From contig LR134136.1 in NCBI GenBank assembly GCA_900635495.1, forward strand, positions 372,001 to 436,000: DNA of 64,000 nucleotides, given 5' to 3'. The notes beneath the pieces were generated by a model. It saw only the letters and a program-made list of their open reading frames with translations, was not told the origin of the DNA and did no database searches. Within the stretch, counting starts at the first letter, position 1. Each line of letters starts with the position of its first letter. Positions 36,575 to 45,586 of the stretch are shown in pieces. The position numbers and the translations under genes were made by a program. Source of the DNA: Atlantibacter hermannii (lineage in GTDB: Bacteria; Pseudomonadota; Gammaproteobacteria; Enterobacterales; Enterobacteriaceae).

Positions 36575-37294
36575 TTATTCCGCCAGTAAATTGCGGGAAA
36601 AAAGGTAGATATCGGCATCCGGTTTGCGTCGCCAGAGGCGGGCTTTACGTGCGCCGGTAGCCACGCTTTCGCCGGTCTCCTCAAACATACCCGACGCTTC
36701 AAAACGGCGAATCAGGCTTTTACGCTGGATGGGCTGACCCAAAATAATTTCGGTAGCCTCATGAAGTTGCGTCAGGGTAAAACACTCGGGCAGGCAGTAT
36801 ACCGGCAGCAGGGAGTACATGGTTTTCTGGCGTAACCGACGTAGCGCCGCGGCAATAATATCGCGGTGGTCAAAAGCCAGTTCGGTATGTTCAAGCTTTG
36901 ACACCGGCACCCACTTTGCGTCGCTCACCGAAGCGATGTGCGGTTGGCAATCTACCGACGCGATAAGGGCAAACCATGCCGCCGTCAGGCTCCAGCCGCG
37001 CGGATCGCGGGTGGGGCCGGAAAAGGTCTCCAGTTGCTCAAGCCATGACGGCCTTACGCCGGTTTTTTCGGTGAGTTTCCGCAGCGCGGTATCGTAAGTG
37101 GAATCATCTTTTTCGACATCAATAAACCCGCCCGGCAGCGCCCAAAGCCCTTGCTGCGGATGCCTTGCACGCTGTACCAGCAGAACGCAGAGTGCCTGCT
37201 CCTGAAGAGTAAACAGCACGCTGTCCACGGTGACCAGCAGAGAGGGGAACCGGGAGGAGTCGTATTGCTGCAGGTATTCCGCTTCTGTCGTCAT
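36575..37294 (-). CDS. nrtR: Nudix-related transcriptional regulator, NrtR-like
   Basis: The 239-residue protein has an N-terminal Nudix domain (about 15-150) and a C-terminal winged-helix-like domain (about 160-235, QPIQRKSLIRRFEASG). The Nudix box is degenerate: GGFIDVEKDD is followed by ALRKLTEKTGV, with RE changed to RK and EE to EK, so catalysis is probably lost, as in NrtR repressors that sense ADP-ribose and control NAD genes. It is divergent from the prs-like gene and nadV, with two palindromes between. The function is inferred from domain layout and context. Confidence 0.82.
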   Translation of the reverse strand: MTTEAEYLQQYDSSRFPSLLVTVDSVLFTLQEQALCVLLVQRARHPQQGLWALPGGFIDVEKDDSTYDTALRKLTEKTGVRPSWLEQLETFSGPTRDPRGWSLTAAWFALIASVDCQPHIASVSDAKWVPVSKLEHTELAFDHRDIIAAALRRLRQKTMYSLLPVYCLPECFTLTQLHEATEIILGQPIQRKSLIRRFEASGMFEETGESVATGARKARLWRRKPDADIYLFSRNLLAE

Positions 37295-37431
37295 GGTTTT
37301 CTCGGTAGTCGTGTCGGCGGGACAAGTTTATCAGCCTGCTCCTGACGGGCAAGTCAAACATTTATCATCATATATTTCAACCGGTTAAGTATTTTTATCG
37401 ATAAGCTGAATAAATACTCCTTGCCAATTAA

Positions 37432-37467
37432 TGTCTCATGGACAATATTAAATGTGTCTTTGGGACA
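37432..37467. promoter_or_regulatory. Twin TGTC-N5-GACA palindromes, probable NrtR operator
   Basis: Two palindromes of the same form, TGTC-TCATG-GACA (37432-37444) and TGTC-TTTGG-GACA (37455-37467), lie 23 bases apart centre to centre in the 198-base gap between nrtR and the prs-like gene. The outer flanks also pair: TTAATGTC on the left and GACATTAA on the right. The spacing of about two helical turns suggests two dimers on one face. Assignment to the adjacent regulator is inference. Confidence 0.7.
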
Positions 37468-37492
37468 TTAATTAAGGCGAGGGGGAACGATA

Positions 37493-38349
37493 ATGGATAT
37501 GCAACTCAAACTGGATGGCACGTTATGGCATGTTGAAACAGGGCGTTTTTCCCGATGGCGCTGTCTGGGCGGAAGGTAAAGGGCGACCTGCCATCCTCGG
37601 CGTCGTTAATGCAGATCCGCGCTACGGCCATGAAAAATATGGATGACTTTATGCTGCTGGCGCAACTTGTCGAAGCCGTACGCCATGGCTGTGATGTGCG
37701 CTTCAGCCATCTGGAATTACCGTGGTTGCCCTACGCCCGCCAGGATCGCCACATGCAGCCAGGCGACAGCTTCGCGCTGAAAGTGTTCGCCAGCCTGCTT
37801 AATACCTTAGCGTTTGACAAAGTATGGGTACTGGACCCTCACAGCGAAGCCGCGGCTGCGGCCATCGATAATCTGGTCGCGATCCCCCAGGAGCGCTGCC
37901 TGCTGCAAAGCGAAACGCTTTCTGCCGCACTGCGTGCCGGCGAGCTGTTACTGGCTGCGCCGGACGCAGGCGCGCTTAAAAAAATCTATGCCGTCACGCG
38001 AGCCGTCGGGGCTACTACGTTCGCGACTCTGACCAAGCAGCGGGATGCTGCTACCGGTGCACTGACCGGTTTCCGTCTGGTTGATGGCGATGTCGAAGGA
38101 AAAGCGGTGCTGATCGTCGATGACCTTTGCGACGCAGGCGGCACGTTTATTGGTTCCGCGCAGGTGTTACGAGACGCTGGCGCGCGTAGCGTCAGCCTGT
38201 ACGTCACACACGGTCTGTTCTCAAAAGGCGTGGACAATCTGCTTGAGCAGGGCATTGACCGGATTTACACCACCAGTTCACTAGCCCGGGCTGATATCGC
38301 TACAGATAAAGTCGAAGTGATTGATATCGAAAAAATTTACCGCGCGTAA
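37493..38349 (+). pseudogene. Ribose-phosphate pyrophosphokinase-like protein (Prs-like), two frame shifts as read
   Basis: The likely start is the ATG at 37493 (MDMQLKLDGTLWHVETG). Two single-base insertions are needed to explain the reading: an extra T in the T run at 37546-37550 and an extra G near 37575-37576. After them the frame is open for about 258 residues. The core shows the PRPP-synthase PYARQDR motif and the PRPP-binding loop IVDDLCDAGGT. Prs-like proteins paired with NadV supply PRPP for nicotinamide salvage. It ends ten bases before nadV with an AAGGAGAGG ribosome-binding site between. Confidence 0.85.
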
Positions 38350-38359
38350 GGAGAGGAAA

Positions 38360-39847
38360 ATGATGAATCCAATTTTGGCTATTGATGGTTACAAAGTGTC
38401 GCACCGCGAGCAGTACCCGGAAGGAACCACAAAAGTGTATTCCAATTTTACGCCGCGCAGCGATCGCCATTTTCACTCTCCTGTCGCCGACGGCAAGCTG
38501 GTCTTCTTTGGCTTACAGGGCTTTTTGCAGTGGTTTCTGGTGGATATGTTTAATGAGCGCTTTTTTGCGCGCGATGAGCAGGAGGTGACGGCGGAATATA
38601 AAGCGGTGATGGACAGTTATATGGGTAAAGACGCCGTGAGCGTGGAGCACATCCGCGCACTGCATCAGTTGGGTTACCTGCCGCTGCATATTAAAGCGCT
38701 GGATGAAGGCAGCAAAGTGGCGATGAAGGTGCCGGTTCTGACCATTACAAATACCCGCGATGAATTTTTCTGGCTGGTCAATTACCTTGAAACAGTCTTG
38801 TCCGCTGAATTATGGAAATCGTCCACCAATGCCACCATCGCACATCACTATCGCCTCATTTGTGATCGCTGGGCGGAGAAAACCTGTAGCGACCTGAGCC
38901 ATCTCGATTTTCAGTGCCACGATTTTTCGTTCCGCGGGATGTCGGGCCTGCAGGACACCGCGCAGGCGGGGTGCGGCCATCTGCTGAGTTTTAAAGGCAC
39001 TGATAACATTCCCTCTGTGCTCTACGCCCGCGACTATTACACCGTGGGTGAGGAATACTTTATCGCCGCCTCTGTGCCTGCTACCGAGCACAGTGTGATG
39101 TGTATGGGCGAGCAAGCGGGTGAAATCGACACATTCCGCAGGCTGATTTGCGATCTTTATCCCCAGGGGATTGTATCCATTGTGTCTGACACCTGGGATT
39201 ACTGGCGCGTATTGACGGATTACACCCGCGAACTCAGGGGCGCAATTATGGCGCGGGAAGGACGGGTGGTCTTTCGCCCCGATAGCGGCGATCCGGTCGA
39301 CATTCTTTGCGGGACGGCGACGGACAGCGATACCCGGTTGGCGCGGACCCCACAGGAAAAAGGATCGGTGGAGGTATTATGGGAGATCTTTGGCGGCACG
39401 GTTAATGAGAAGGGATTCAAAGTGCTCGACCCGCATGTGGGCCTGATTTACGGGGATTCCATCACCCTCGACCGCGCGGAAGAAATTTTACGCCGTCTGG
39501 CAGCAAAAGGCTTCGCCAGCTCGAATGTGGTGTTTGGAGTCGGTTCGTTTACTTATCAGTACAACACACGCGATACGTTTGGCTTTGCGATGAAAGCCAC
39601 GTATGGCGAAGTCCGGGGGAACGGTCGCATGATTTTTAAGGAGCCGAAAACCGATGACGGACTGAAACGGTCGGCGCGCGGCCTGCTGCGGGTTGTTCGC
39701 GACGAGGCCGGAGAATATCAACTGTTTGATGAGCAAACCTGGGCGCAGGAGCGCCAGGGCGAACTGAAAACCCGCTTTCTGGATGGCAAGTTGTATAACA
39801 CCGCGCATCTGGAGACGTTGCGCCAGCGCCTGGCGGCAGAGCAGTAA
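38360..39847 (+). CDS. nadV: Nicotinamide phosphoribosyltransferase NadV
   Basis: The ATG at 38360 gives 495 residues. The protein belongs to the NAMPT/NadV family, which condenses nicotinamide and PRPP to nicotinamide mononucleotide. MMNPILAIDGYKVSHREQYPEGT at the start and FRPDSGDPVD at about 304-313 (ribose-phosphate binding) are typical; HSVMCMG and a GSFTYQYNTRDT segment follow the family pattern. E. coli K-12 lacks this gene and salvages nicotinamide only through deamidation. The last codons lie in the first of three 41-bp repeats. Confidence 0.92.
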   Translation: MMNPILAIDGYKVSHREQYPEGTTKVYSNFTPRSDRHFHSPVADGKLVFFGLQGFLQWFLVDMFNERFFARDEQEVTAEYKAVMDSYMGKDAVSVEHIRALHQLGYLPLHIKALDEGSKVAMKVPVLTITNTRDEFFWLVNYLETVLSAELWKSSTNATIAHHYRLICDRWAEKTCSDLSHLDFQCHDFSFRGMSGLQDTAQAGCGHLLSFKGTDNIPSVLYARDYYTVGEEYFIAASVPATEHSVMCMGEQAGEIDTFRRLICDLYPQGIVSIVSDTWDYWRVLTDYTRELRGAIMAREGRVVFRPDSGDPVDILCGTATDSDTRLARTPQEKGSVEVLWEIFGGTVNEKGFKVLDPHVGLIYGDSITLDRAEEILRRLAAKGFASSNVVFGVGSFTYQYNTRDTFGFAMKATYGEVRGNGRMIFKEPKTDDGLKRSARGLLRVVRDEAGEYQLFDEQTWAQERQGELKTRFLDGKLYNTAHLETLRQRLAAEQ

Positions 39848-39943
39848 ATTCCGCTCCGCCGCGCCAGCGCCTGGCGGCAGAGCAGTAAATTCCGCTCCGC
39901 CGCGCCAGCGCCTGGCGGCAGAGCAGTAAATTCCGCTCCGCCG
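39821..39943. repeat. Three perfect 41-bp tandem repeats at the nadV end
   Basis: Three identical copies lie at 39821-39861, 39862-39902 and 39903-39943, each starting CGCCAGCGCCTGGCGGCAGA. The first copy contains the last eight codons and stop of nadV, so the later copies repeat the coding tail out of frame. Each unit can form a CGCCAG-CGC-CTGGCG hairpin. It may be a real slippage expansion or an assembly artefact. Confidence 0.95.
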
Positions 39944-39956
39944 CCAGGGGCGGCGG
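39938..39956. terminator. GC-rich hairpin between nadV and yheS
   Basis: CCGCCGCC pairs perfectly with GGCGGCGG around AGG. It abuts the yheS stop at 39957 and lies between convergent genes. There is no T run, so termination efficiency is uncertain. Confidence 0.6.
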
Positions 39957-41861
39957 TCAGTCGCCCTGGGTCAGCGCTTCAAGCTGCTCCTGGGCGTCCA
40001 GCCATTCCATTTCACAGGTGTCCAGGTCGGCTTTGACTTTGGCCTGGCGCTGCAGGCACTCCGTCAGTTCGGCTTTGCGGCTTTGATCATACAAGGCGCT
40101 GTCGCCAAGCTGCTCTTCCACCTCTGCCAGCTGCTGCTGGAGCTTTTCCATCAGTTTTTCAAGTCGCATAATTTCTTTGCGCAGCGGCTGCGTCTGGGTG
40201 CGCAGCTCCGCTTCACGACGCTTCTGATCTTTACGCGACTGTGCGCTGTTGGCGTTTTCTTTCCCGCTCTCCGCCGGCTGGCTTTCCTGCTTTTGCAGAT
40301 CGCTCAGCCATTTCTGGTAATCCTCAAGATCGCCATCGAAGGCTTCCACGCTGCCGTCGTGTACCAGATACAGATCGTCGGTCGTGGAGCGCAATAAATG
40401 GCGGTCGTGCGAGACCACCACCAGCGCGCCTTCGAATTCGATAAGCGCATCGGTTAATGCCTGGCGCATATCCAGGTCGAGGTGGTTAGTCGGTTCATCA
40501 AGCAGTAACAGGTTTGGCCGCTGCCAGACAATCAGCGCCAGCACCAGGCGTGCTTTCTCGCCGCCGGAGAAACGTTCAGTGTTCTCGGTGACTTTATCGC
40601 CCTGAAAGCCAAATCCACCGAGATAATCGCGCAGTTGTTGTTCCAGTTCACGCGGCGCAAGACGCGCCAGATGCTGCAGCGGCGATTCATCGGCACGTAA
40701 ATATTCCAGCTGATGCTGGGCGAAATAGCCCAGTTTAATCCCTTTCGCCAGCCCAATTTCGCCCTGCAGCGGAGCCAGTTCGCCCGCCAGGAGCTTGATG
40801 AGGGTGGATTTACCCGCGCCGTTTCGGCCCAGCAAACCGATGCGCGAACCTGGCACCAGATTCAGTTTGATGGCGTTGAGGATGGTTTTATCGCCATAGC
40901 CTGCGCTGACTTTTTCCATTTTCAGCAGCGGGTTAGGCAAACTCTCCGGCGCACGGAAGCTAAAGTGGAACGGGTTGTCCACGTGCGCCGGGAGGATCAG
41001 CTCCATCCGCTCCAGCATTTTAATGCGGCTCTGAGCCTGTTTGGCTTTCGACGCTTTAGCTTTAAAACGGTCAATAAAGCTTTGCAGATGGGCGACGCGC
41101 TGCTGCTGGCTTTCGTACATCGACTGTTGTTGGGCGAGACGCGTGGCGCGCTGGCGTTCAAACGAGCTGTAGTTGCCGGTGTACTCGAACATCGTTTGCT
41201 GCTCGATATGAATGATTTTATCGACTACCGGATCGAGGAAATCCCGGTCATGGGAAATCAAAATCAGTGTGCCCTGATAGCTTTTCAGCCATTTTTCCAG
41301 CCAGATAACCGCGTCTAAATCCAGGTGGTTGGTGGGTTCATCAAGCAACAGTAAATCAGAACGGCAAATCAGCGCCTGCGCCAGGTTCAGACGCATACGC
41401 CAGCCGCCGGAAAAATCGCTGACCGGGCGCTCCAGTTGCTCATTGCTGAATCCGAGACCGTGCAGCAGGCTGGCAGCGCGGGCGCGAATCGTCCATGCGT
41501 TGATCGCGTCAAGTTTGCCGTGAGCAGTCGCGATGGCATGGCCATCGTTACGCTCGTTAGCTTCATTGAGTTCGCGTTCGAACTGGCGGTATTCGCGATC
41601 GCCGTCGATCACGTATTCAATGGCCGGTACGGCGAGGGCAGGGGTTTCCTGATTTACCCATGCCAGTTGCCAGTTGCCCGGAAAGGTATAACTCCCCCCG
41701 TCGGCAGTCATTTCGCCTTTTAACAGCGACAGCAGGGTGGATTTACCGCAGCCGTTCTTACCCACCAGACCGACTTTTTGACCGGGATTAATGGTGGCGG
41801 TGGCGTTATCCAGCAGCACGCGTGTACCGCGGCGAATTTGCAACGAGGAAAATACAATCAT
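39957..41861 (-). CDS. yheS: YheS, ABC-F family ATPase
   Basis: The 634-residue protein (E. coli 637) has two ABC ATPase domains and no membrane segments. Walker A motifs are GKNGCGKST (about 34-42) and GRNGAGKST (about 346), with signature SGG motifs and LLLDEPTNHLDL twice. ABC-F proteins bind the ribosomal E site and modulate translation of difficult sequences. The charged C-terminal coiled coil (about 520-625) is as in the family. It is divergent from kefG. Confidence 0.95.
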   Translation of the reverse strand: MIVFSSLQIRRGTRVLLDNATATINPGQKVGLVGKNGCGKSTLLSLLKGEMTADGGSYTFPGNWQLAWVNQETPALAVPAIEYVIDGDREYRQFERELNEANERNDGHAIATAHGKLDAINAWTIRARAASLLHGLGFSNEQLERPVSDFSGGWRMRLNLAQALICRSDLLLLDEPTNHLDLDAVIWLEKWLKSYQGTLILISHDRDFLDPVVDKIIHIEQQTMFEYTGNYSSFERQRATRLAQQQSMYESQQQRVAHLQSFIDRFKAKASKAKQAQSRIKMLERMELILPAHVDNPFHFSFRAPESLPNPLLKMEKVSAGYGDKTILNAIKLNLVPGSRIGLLGRNGAGKSTLIKLLAGELAPLQGEIGLAKGIKLGYFAQHQLEYLRADESPLQHLARLAPRELEQQLRDYLGGFGFQGDKVTENTERFSGGEKARLVLALIVWQRPNLLLLDEPTNHLDLDMRQALTDALIEFEGALVVVSHDRHLLRSTTDDLYLVHDGSVEAFDGDLEDYQKWLSDLQKQESQPAESGKENANSAQSRKDQKRREAELRTQTQPLRKEIMRLEKLMEKLQQQLAEVEEQLGDSALYDQSRKAELTECLQRQAKVKADLDTCEMEWLDAQEQLEALTQGD

Positions 41862-42076
41862 AGAGCGCCGTATGTTCAGACTATGTTAATTTGTCATTAT
41901 GATAATGTAAGGTGTGGGCGATTCGCCGCACCGGGCCGCAATGGTAGCCCAAAAAGAAGACGATGCACAAAATCATTCTGGCTGTGCCTGAGAGCAGTAG
42001 ATGACCGGCGCAGATCGCCGCGTGCCTGGGAGCGCGCGCCAGCCAGAAGCCAATCTGTTTTATACCCGGGAGGGGA

Positions 42077-42631
42077 ATGATGTCAGACGCAGCGAAAGTC
42101 CTGCTGTTGTATGCCCATCCGGAATCCCAGGACTCGGTGGCAAACCGGGTTCTGCTTAAGCCGGCTTCGCAACTCGCAAATGTTACTGTGCACGATCTGT
42201 ATGCGCACTACCCTGATTTTTTTATTGATATCCCCCGTGAACAGGAACTGCTAATGGCGCATGACGTCATCGTGTTCCAGCACCCGCTTTATACCTATAG
42301 TTGCCCGGCCTTGCTGAAAGAGTGGCTTGATCGGGTACTAAGCCGTGGATTTGCCAGTGGACCGGGAGGGAATCACCTGTCGGGAAAGTACTGGCGTAGC
42401 GTCATCACCACCGGTGAGCCTGAAGGCGCTTACCGTGAGGATGGTTTTAATCGCTACTCTCTGAATGAAATCCTTCGTCCATTTGAACTGACGGCAGCCA
42501 TGTGCCATATGCAGTGGCTGACGCCAATGATCGTCTACTGGGCCCGCCGCCAGACAAAAGCAGAACTGGAAAATCACGCAAAAGCCTACGGCGAATGGCT
42601 GGCTGCGCCGCGCGCGGCAGGAGGCCGATAA
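42077..42631 (+). CDS. kefG: KefG, ancillary quinone oxidoreductase of KefB
   Basis: The 184-residue flavodoxin-like protein equals E. coli KefG in length. Family members are FMN-dependent quinone oxidoreductases that bind and activate the glutathione-gated potassium efflux protein KefB. LLLYAHPESQDSVANR and FQHPLYTYSCPALLKEW are conserved. A second ATG follows directly at 42080. The stop overlaps the kefB start by one base (TAATG). Confidence 0.95.
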   Translation: MMSDAAKVLLLYAHPESQDSVANRVLLKPASQLANVTVHDLYAHYPDFFIDIPREQELLMAHDVIVFQHPLYTYSCPALLKEWLDRVLSRGFASGPGGNHLSGKYWRSVITTGEPEGAYREDGFNRYSLNEILRPFELTAAMCHMQWLTPMIVYWARRQTKAELENHAKAYGEWLAAPRAAGGR

Positions 42632-44438
42632 TGGAAGGCTCGGATATGTTATTAGCCGGCGTGCTGTTTTTATTCGCGGCGGTGGTAGCCGTACCGCTGG
42701 CGGCACGTTTAGGCATTGGCGCAGTACTGGGCTATTTGATTGCCGGTATCGCCATCGGCCCATGGGGGGCTGGGTTTTATTAGCGATGTAGACGAAATTC
42801 TGCATTTCTCCGAGCTGGGCGTGGTGTTCCTGATGTTTATCATCGGGCTTGAGTTAAACCCGGCAAAACTGTGGCAACTCCGGCGCTCGATTTTTGGCGT
42901 TGGCGCCGCGCAGGTTCTGCTAAGCGCAGGCGTGCTGGCGATTTTATTGATGCTGACGCGCTTCTCATGGCAGGCGGCGGTCGTCGGCGGAATTGGGCTG
43001 GCAATGTCTTCAACGGCGATGGCGTTACAGCTCATGCGTGAAAAAGGCATGAACCGCAGCGAGTCAGGACAACTGGGCTTTTCGGTCCTGCTTTTTCAGG
43101 ATCTGGCGGTGATCCCCGCGCTGGCGCTGGTTCCGCTGCTGGCCGGTAACGCCGATGAGCATCTCGACTGGACGAAAGTGGGATTAAAAGTGGTGGCCTT
43201 CGCCGGATGTTGATTGGCGGCCGCTATTTATTACGCCCGGTATTTCGGTTTATCGCCAGTTCCGGCGTGCGCGAGGTGTTTACCGCGGCGACACTCCTGC
43301 TGGTGCTGGGGTCCGCGCTGTTTATGGACGCATTAGGCTTGTCGATGGCGCTTGGCACGTTTATCGCCGGGATCTTGTTGGCTGAAAGCGAGTATCGGCA
43401 CGAGCTGGAAATCGCCATCGATCCTTTTAAAGGCTTATTGCTGGGACTGTTCTTTATCTCCGTCGGCATGGCTCTCAATCTGGGCGTGCTGTACACCCAT
43501 ATTCTGCTGGTGGTGGCGGGCGTCGCTATACTGGTCGCGGTAAAAATGGCGGTGCTTTTCGGGCTGGCGCATGTTTATGGATTGCGTAATTCGGAGCGGT
43601 TGCAGTTTTCCGGCGTGCTCAGCCAGGGCGGGGAATTCGCCTTTGTGCTGTTTTCCACGGCTTCCTCTCAGCGTTTGTTCCATGGGGACCAGATGGCGCT
43701 GTTGCTGGTTACCGTGACGCTGTCGATGATGACGACACCGCTATTAATGAAACGCATCGACAAGTATCTGGCGCGCCGGTTCAACGAACCGGAAGAGGGC
43801 GATGAACAACAGTGGGTCGCTGGATGATCAACCGCAGGTGATCGTCGTAGGCTTTGGGCGTTTTGGGCAGGTTATTGGCCGCTTATTTAATGGCGAACAA
43901 GATGCGCATTACCGTGCTGGAGCGCGATATTAGCAGCGTCAATTTGATGCGCAAATATGGCTACAAGGTTTACTACGGGGATGCGACGCAACTCGAGCTT
44001 TTGCGTTCTGCCGGGGCTGAACACGCAAAATCCATTGTCATTACCAGCAATGAGCCGGAAGATACCTTAAAGATTGTGCACCTTTGCCAACAGCATTTCC
44101 CTCACCTGGCGATACTCGCCCGCGCCCGGGGACGCGTTGAGGCACATGAACTGTTGCAGGCAGGGGTCACCCAGTTTTCCCGTGAGACGTTCTCCAGTGC
44201 GCTTGAACTTGGGCGCAAAGCGCTTATATCGGTGGGATTGCATCCTCATCAGGCCCAGCGTGCCCAACTGCATTTTCGTCGGCTGGACATGCGAATGCTG
44301 CGGGAATTAATGCCTATCCATACCGATACTGCGCAGATTTCCCGTGTGCGGGAAGCGCGCCGCGAACTGGAAGAAATTTTCCAGCGCGAAATGCAGCAGG
44401 AGCGACGGCAGTTTGATGGCTGGGATGAGTTTGAGTAA
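42631..44438 (+). pseudogene. kefB: KefB glutathione-regulated K+/H+ antiporter, four frame shifts as read
   Basis: Sequence for the entire KefB protein (about 601 aa in E. coli) is present but in pieces. The breaks are an extra G in the G run 42764-42769, a missing base near 43205-43207, an extra T at about 43821, and an extra T in 43886-43888. Between them are the antiporter membrane domain (FLMFIIGLELNP, ALGTFIAGILLAES) and the TrkA-N NAD-binding domain (VIVVGFGRFGQVIGR), ending QQERRQFDGWDEFE. It may be a decayed gene or carry errors; similar lesions elsewhere in the window favour the second. Confidence 0.88.
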
Positions 44439-44453
44439 CAGCGAGGTACGGCA

Positions 44454-44648
44454 GTGCGAAAAAGATTTATAGCCGGGGCGGTTTGTCCGTCCTGTCAGGC
44501 GCAGGATTCGCTGGCGATGTGGCGCGAAAACAATGTCGATATTGTTGAATGCGTTAAGTGCGGGCACCAGATGCGTGAAGCGGACAAATCCGCTCAGCAG
44601 CATGTCCGGGAACAGGAGCAGGTTATCGGGATTTTCCATCCCGACTAG
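44454..44648 (+). CDS. yheV: YheV zinc-ribbon-like protein
   Basis: The 64-residue protein matches E. coli YheV (66 aa) with two CxxC pairs (CPSCQ and CVKCGHQ) that suggest metal binding; the function is unknown. E. coli begins MAIRKRF; here the matching codons read ACG GCA GTG CGA AAA, so the equivalent of the E. coli ATG is ACG. A GTG start at 44454, seven bases after GAGG, is the best supported choice. Confidence 0.85.
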   Translation: MRKRFIAGAVCPSCQAQDSLAMWRENNVDIVECVKCGHQMREADKSAQQHVREQEQVIGIFHPD

Positions 44649-44742
44649 CGCTATTGCTCAGCTTTTTTTAAGCTTAGGGGTACACAGGCGACGATTTCCG
44701 TTACAATCGGCGCCAGAAATTTTTCCACGCTCAGGAGATATC

Positions 44743-45324
44743 ATGAAAGTAGCAAAAGACCTGGTGGTCAGCCTGGCCTATCAGGTACGTACAGAAGACG
44801 GTGTATTAGTGGATGAGTCTCCGGTGAGTGCACCGCTGGACTATCTGCATGGTCATGGTTCACTGATTTCCGGTCTGGAAAATGCGTTGGAAGGCCATGA
44901 CGTCGGCGATAAATTCGATGTTGCTGTCGGCGCGGGCGATGCATACGGTCAGTATGATGAAAACCTGGTGCAGCGCGTACCGAAAGACGTGTTCATGGGT
45001 GTTGACGAGCTGCAGGTCGGCATGCGCTTCCTGGCTGAAACCGACCAGGGCCCGGTTCCGGTTGAAATCACTGAAGTTGAAGACGACCACGTTGTGGTTG
45101 ATGGCAACCACATGCTGGCTGGCCAGAATCTGAAATTCAACGTGGAAGTTGTTGCTATCCGCGAAGCGACTGAAGAAGAACTGGCTCACGGCCACGTTCA
45201 CGGCGCGCACGACCACGATCATGACCACGGTCACGACGGTTGCTGCGGCGGCCATGGCCACGATCACGGCCATGAGCATGGCAAAGGTGGTTGCGGCGGT
45301 AATGGCGGCTGCGGTTGCCACTAA
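44743..45324 (+). CDS. slyD: FKBP-type peptidyl-prolyl isomerase SlyD
   Basis: The ATG at 44743, after CAGGAGATATC, gives 193 residues (E. coli 196). The FKBP domain with inserted flap covers about 1-146. The rest is a metal-binding tail very rich in His, Gly, Asp and Cys (HDHDHDHGHDGCCGG and following) that binds nickel and assists hydrogenase maturation. The larger frame from 44533 is an extension through yheV. A strong terminator follows. Confidence 0.96.
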   Translation: MKVAKDLVVSLAYQVRTEDGVLVDESPVSAPLDYLHGHGSLISGLENALEGHDVGDKFDVAVGAGDAYGQYDENLVQRVPKDVFMGVDELQVGMRFLAETDQGPVPVEITEVEDDHVVVDGNHMLAGQNLKFNVEVVAIREATEEELAHGHVHGAHDHDHDHGHDGCCGGHGHDHGHEHGKGGCGGNGGCGCH

Positions 45325-45331
45325 GCGCTAA

Positions 45332-45361
45332 ATAAAAAAGGCAGCCTGGCTGCCTTTTTTA
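45332..45361. terminator. Terminator between slyD and slyX
   Basis: AAAAAAGGCAGC-CTG-GCTGCCTTTTTT is a symmetrical rho-independent terminator between the convergent slyD and slyX genes. Confidence 0.9.
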
Positions 45362-45367
45362 TCGCCT

Positions 45368-45586
45368 TTAATAATGCGGCGGGGGTGTTTCTTCGGATTG
45401 AGACGCAACCATTGAGGGCTGCGTGGCTTTCAGTTTTTCCACCAGCAAGCGCAAATGTTCCCGCAGCTTAACCATCTCCAGCTCGTGCGCGGTGACCGTC
45501 TGGTTAAGATCCTCGATGGTCATTTCCTGAAATGCAAGACGACTTTCAAGTTCTGCCAGCCGTTGTTCGGTCGATAGATGCTGCAT
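45368..45586 (-). CDS. slyX: SlyX family coiled-coil protein
   Basis: The 72-residue protein matches E. coli SlyX in length. It is almost entirely a heptad-patterned coiled coil (LAELESRLAFQEMTIEDL and on) ending TPPPHY. Its function is unknown; it is named from its position beside slyD. Confidence 0.92.
   Translation of the reverse strand: MQHLSTEQRLAELESRLAFQEMTIEDLNQTVTAHELEMVKLREHLRLLVEKLKATQPSMVASQSEETPPPHY

Noticed and set aside
39821..39943. CRISPR array
   Set aside because: The three units are directly adjacent with no spacers and contain coding sequence of nadV, so this is a tandem duplication.
36575..39943. Complete prophage or integrative element around nadV
   Set aside because: No integrase, transposase, tRNA or attachment repeats are visible; only a three-gene insert between conserved neighbours is supported.
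44860..45321. 153-codon open frame antisense to slyD
   Set aside because: Low-complexity reading of the His-rich slyD tail on the opposite strand.
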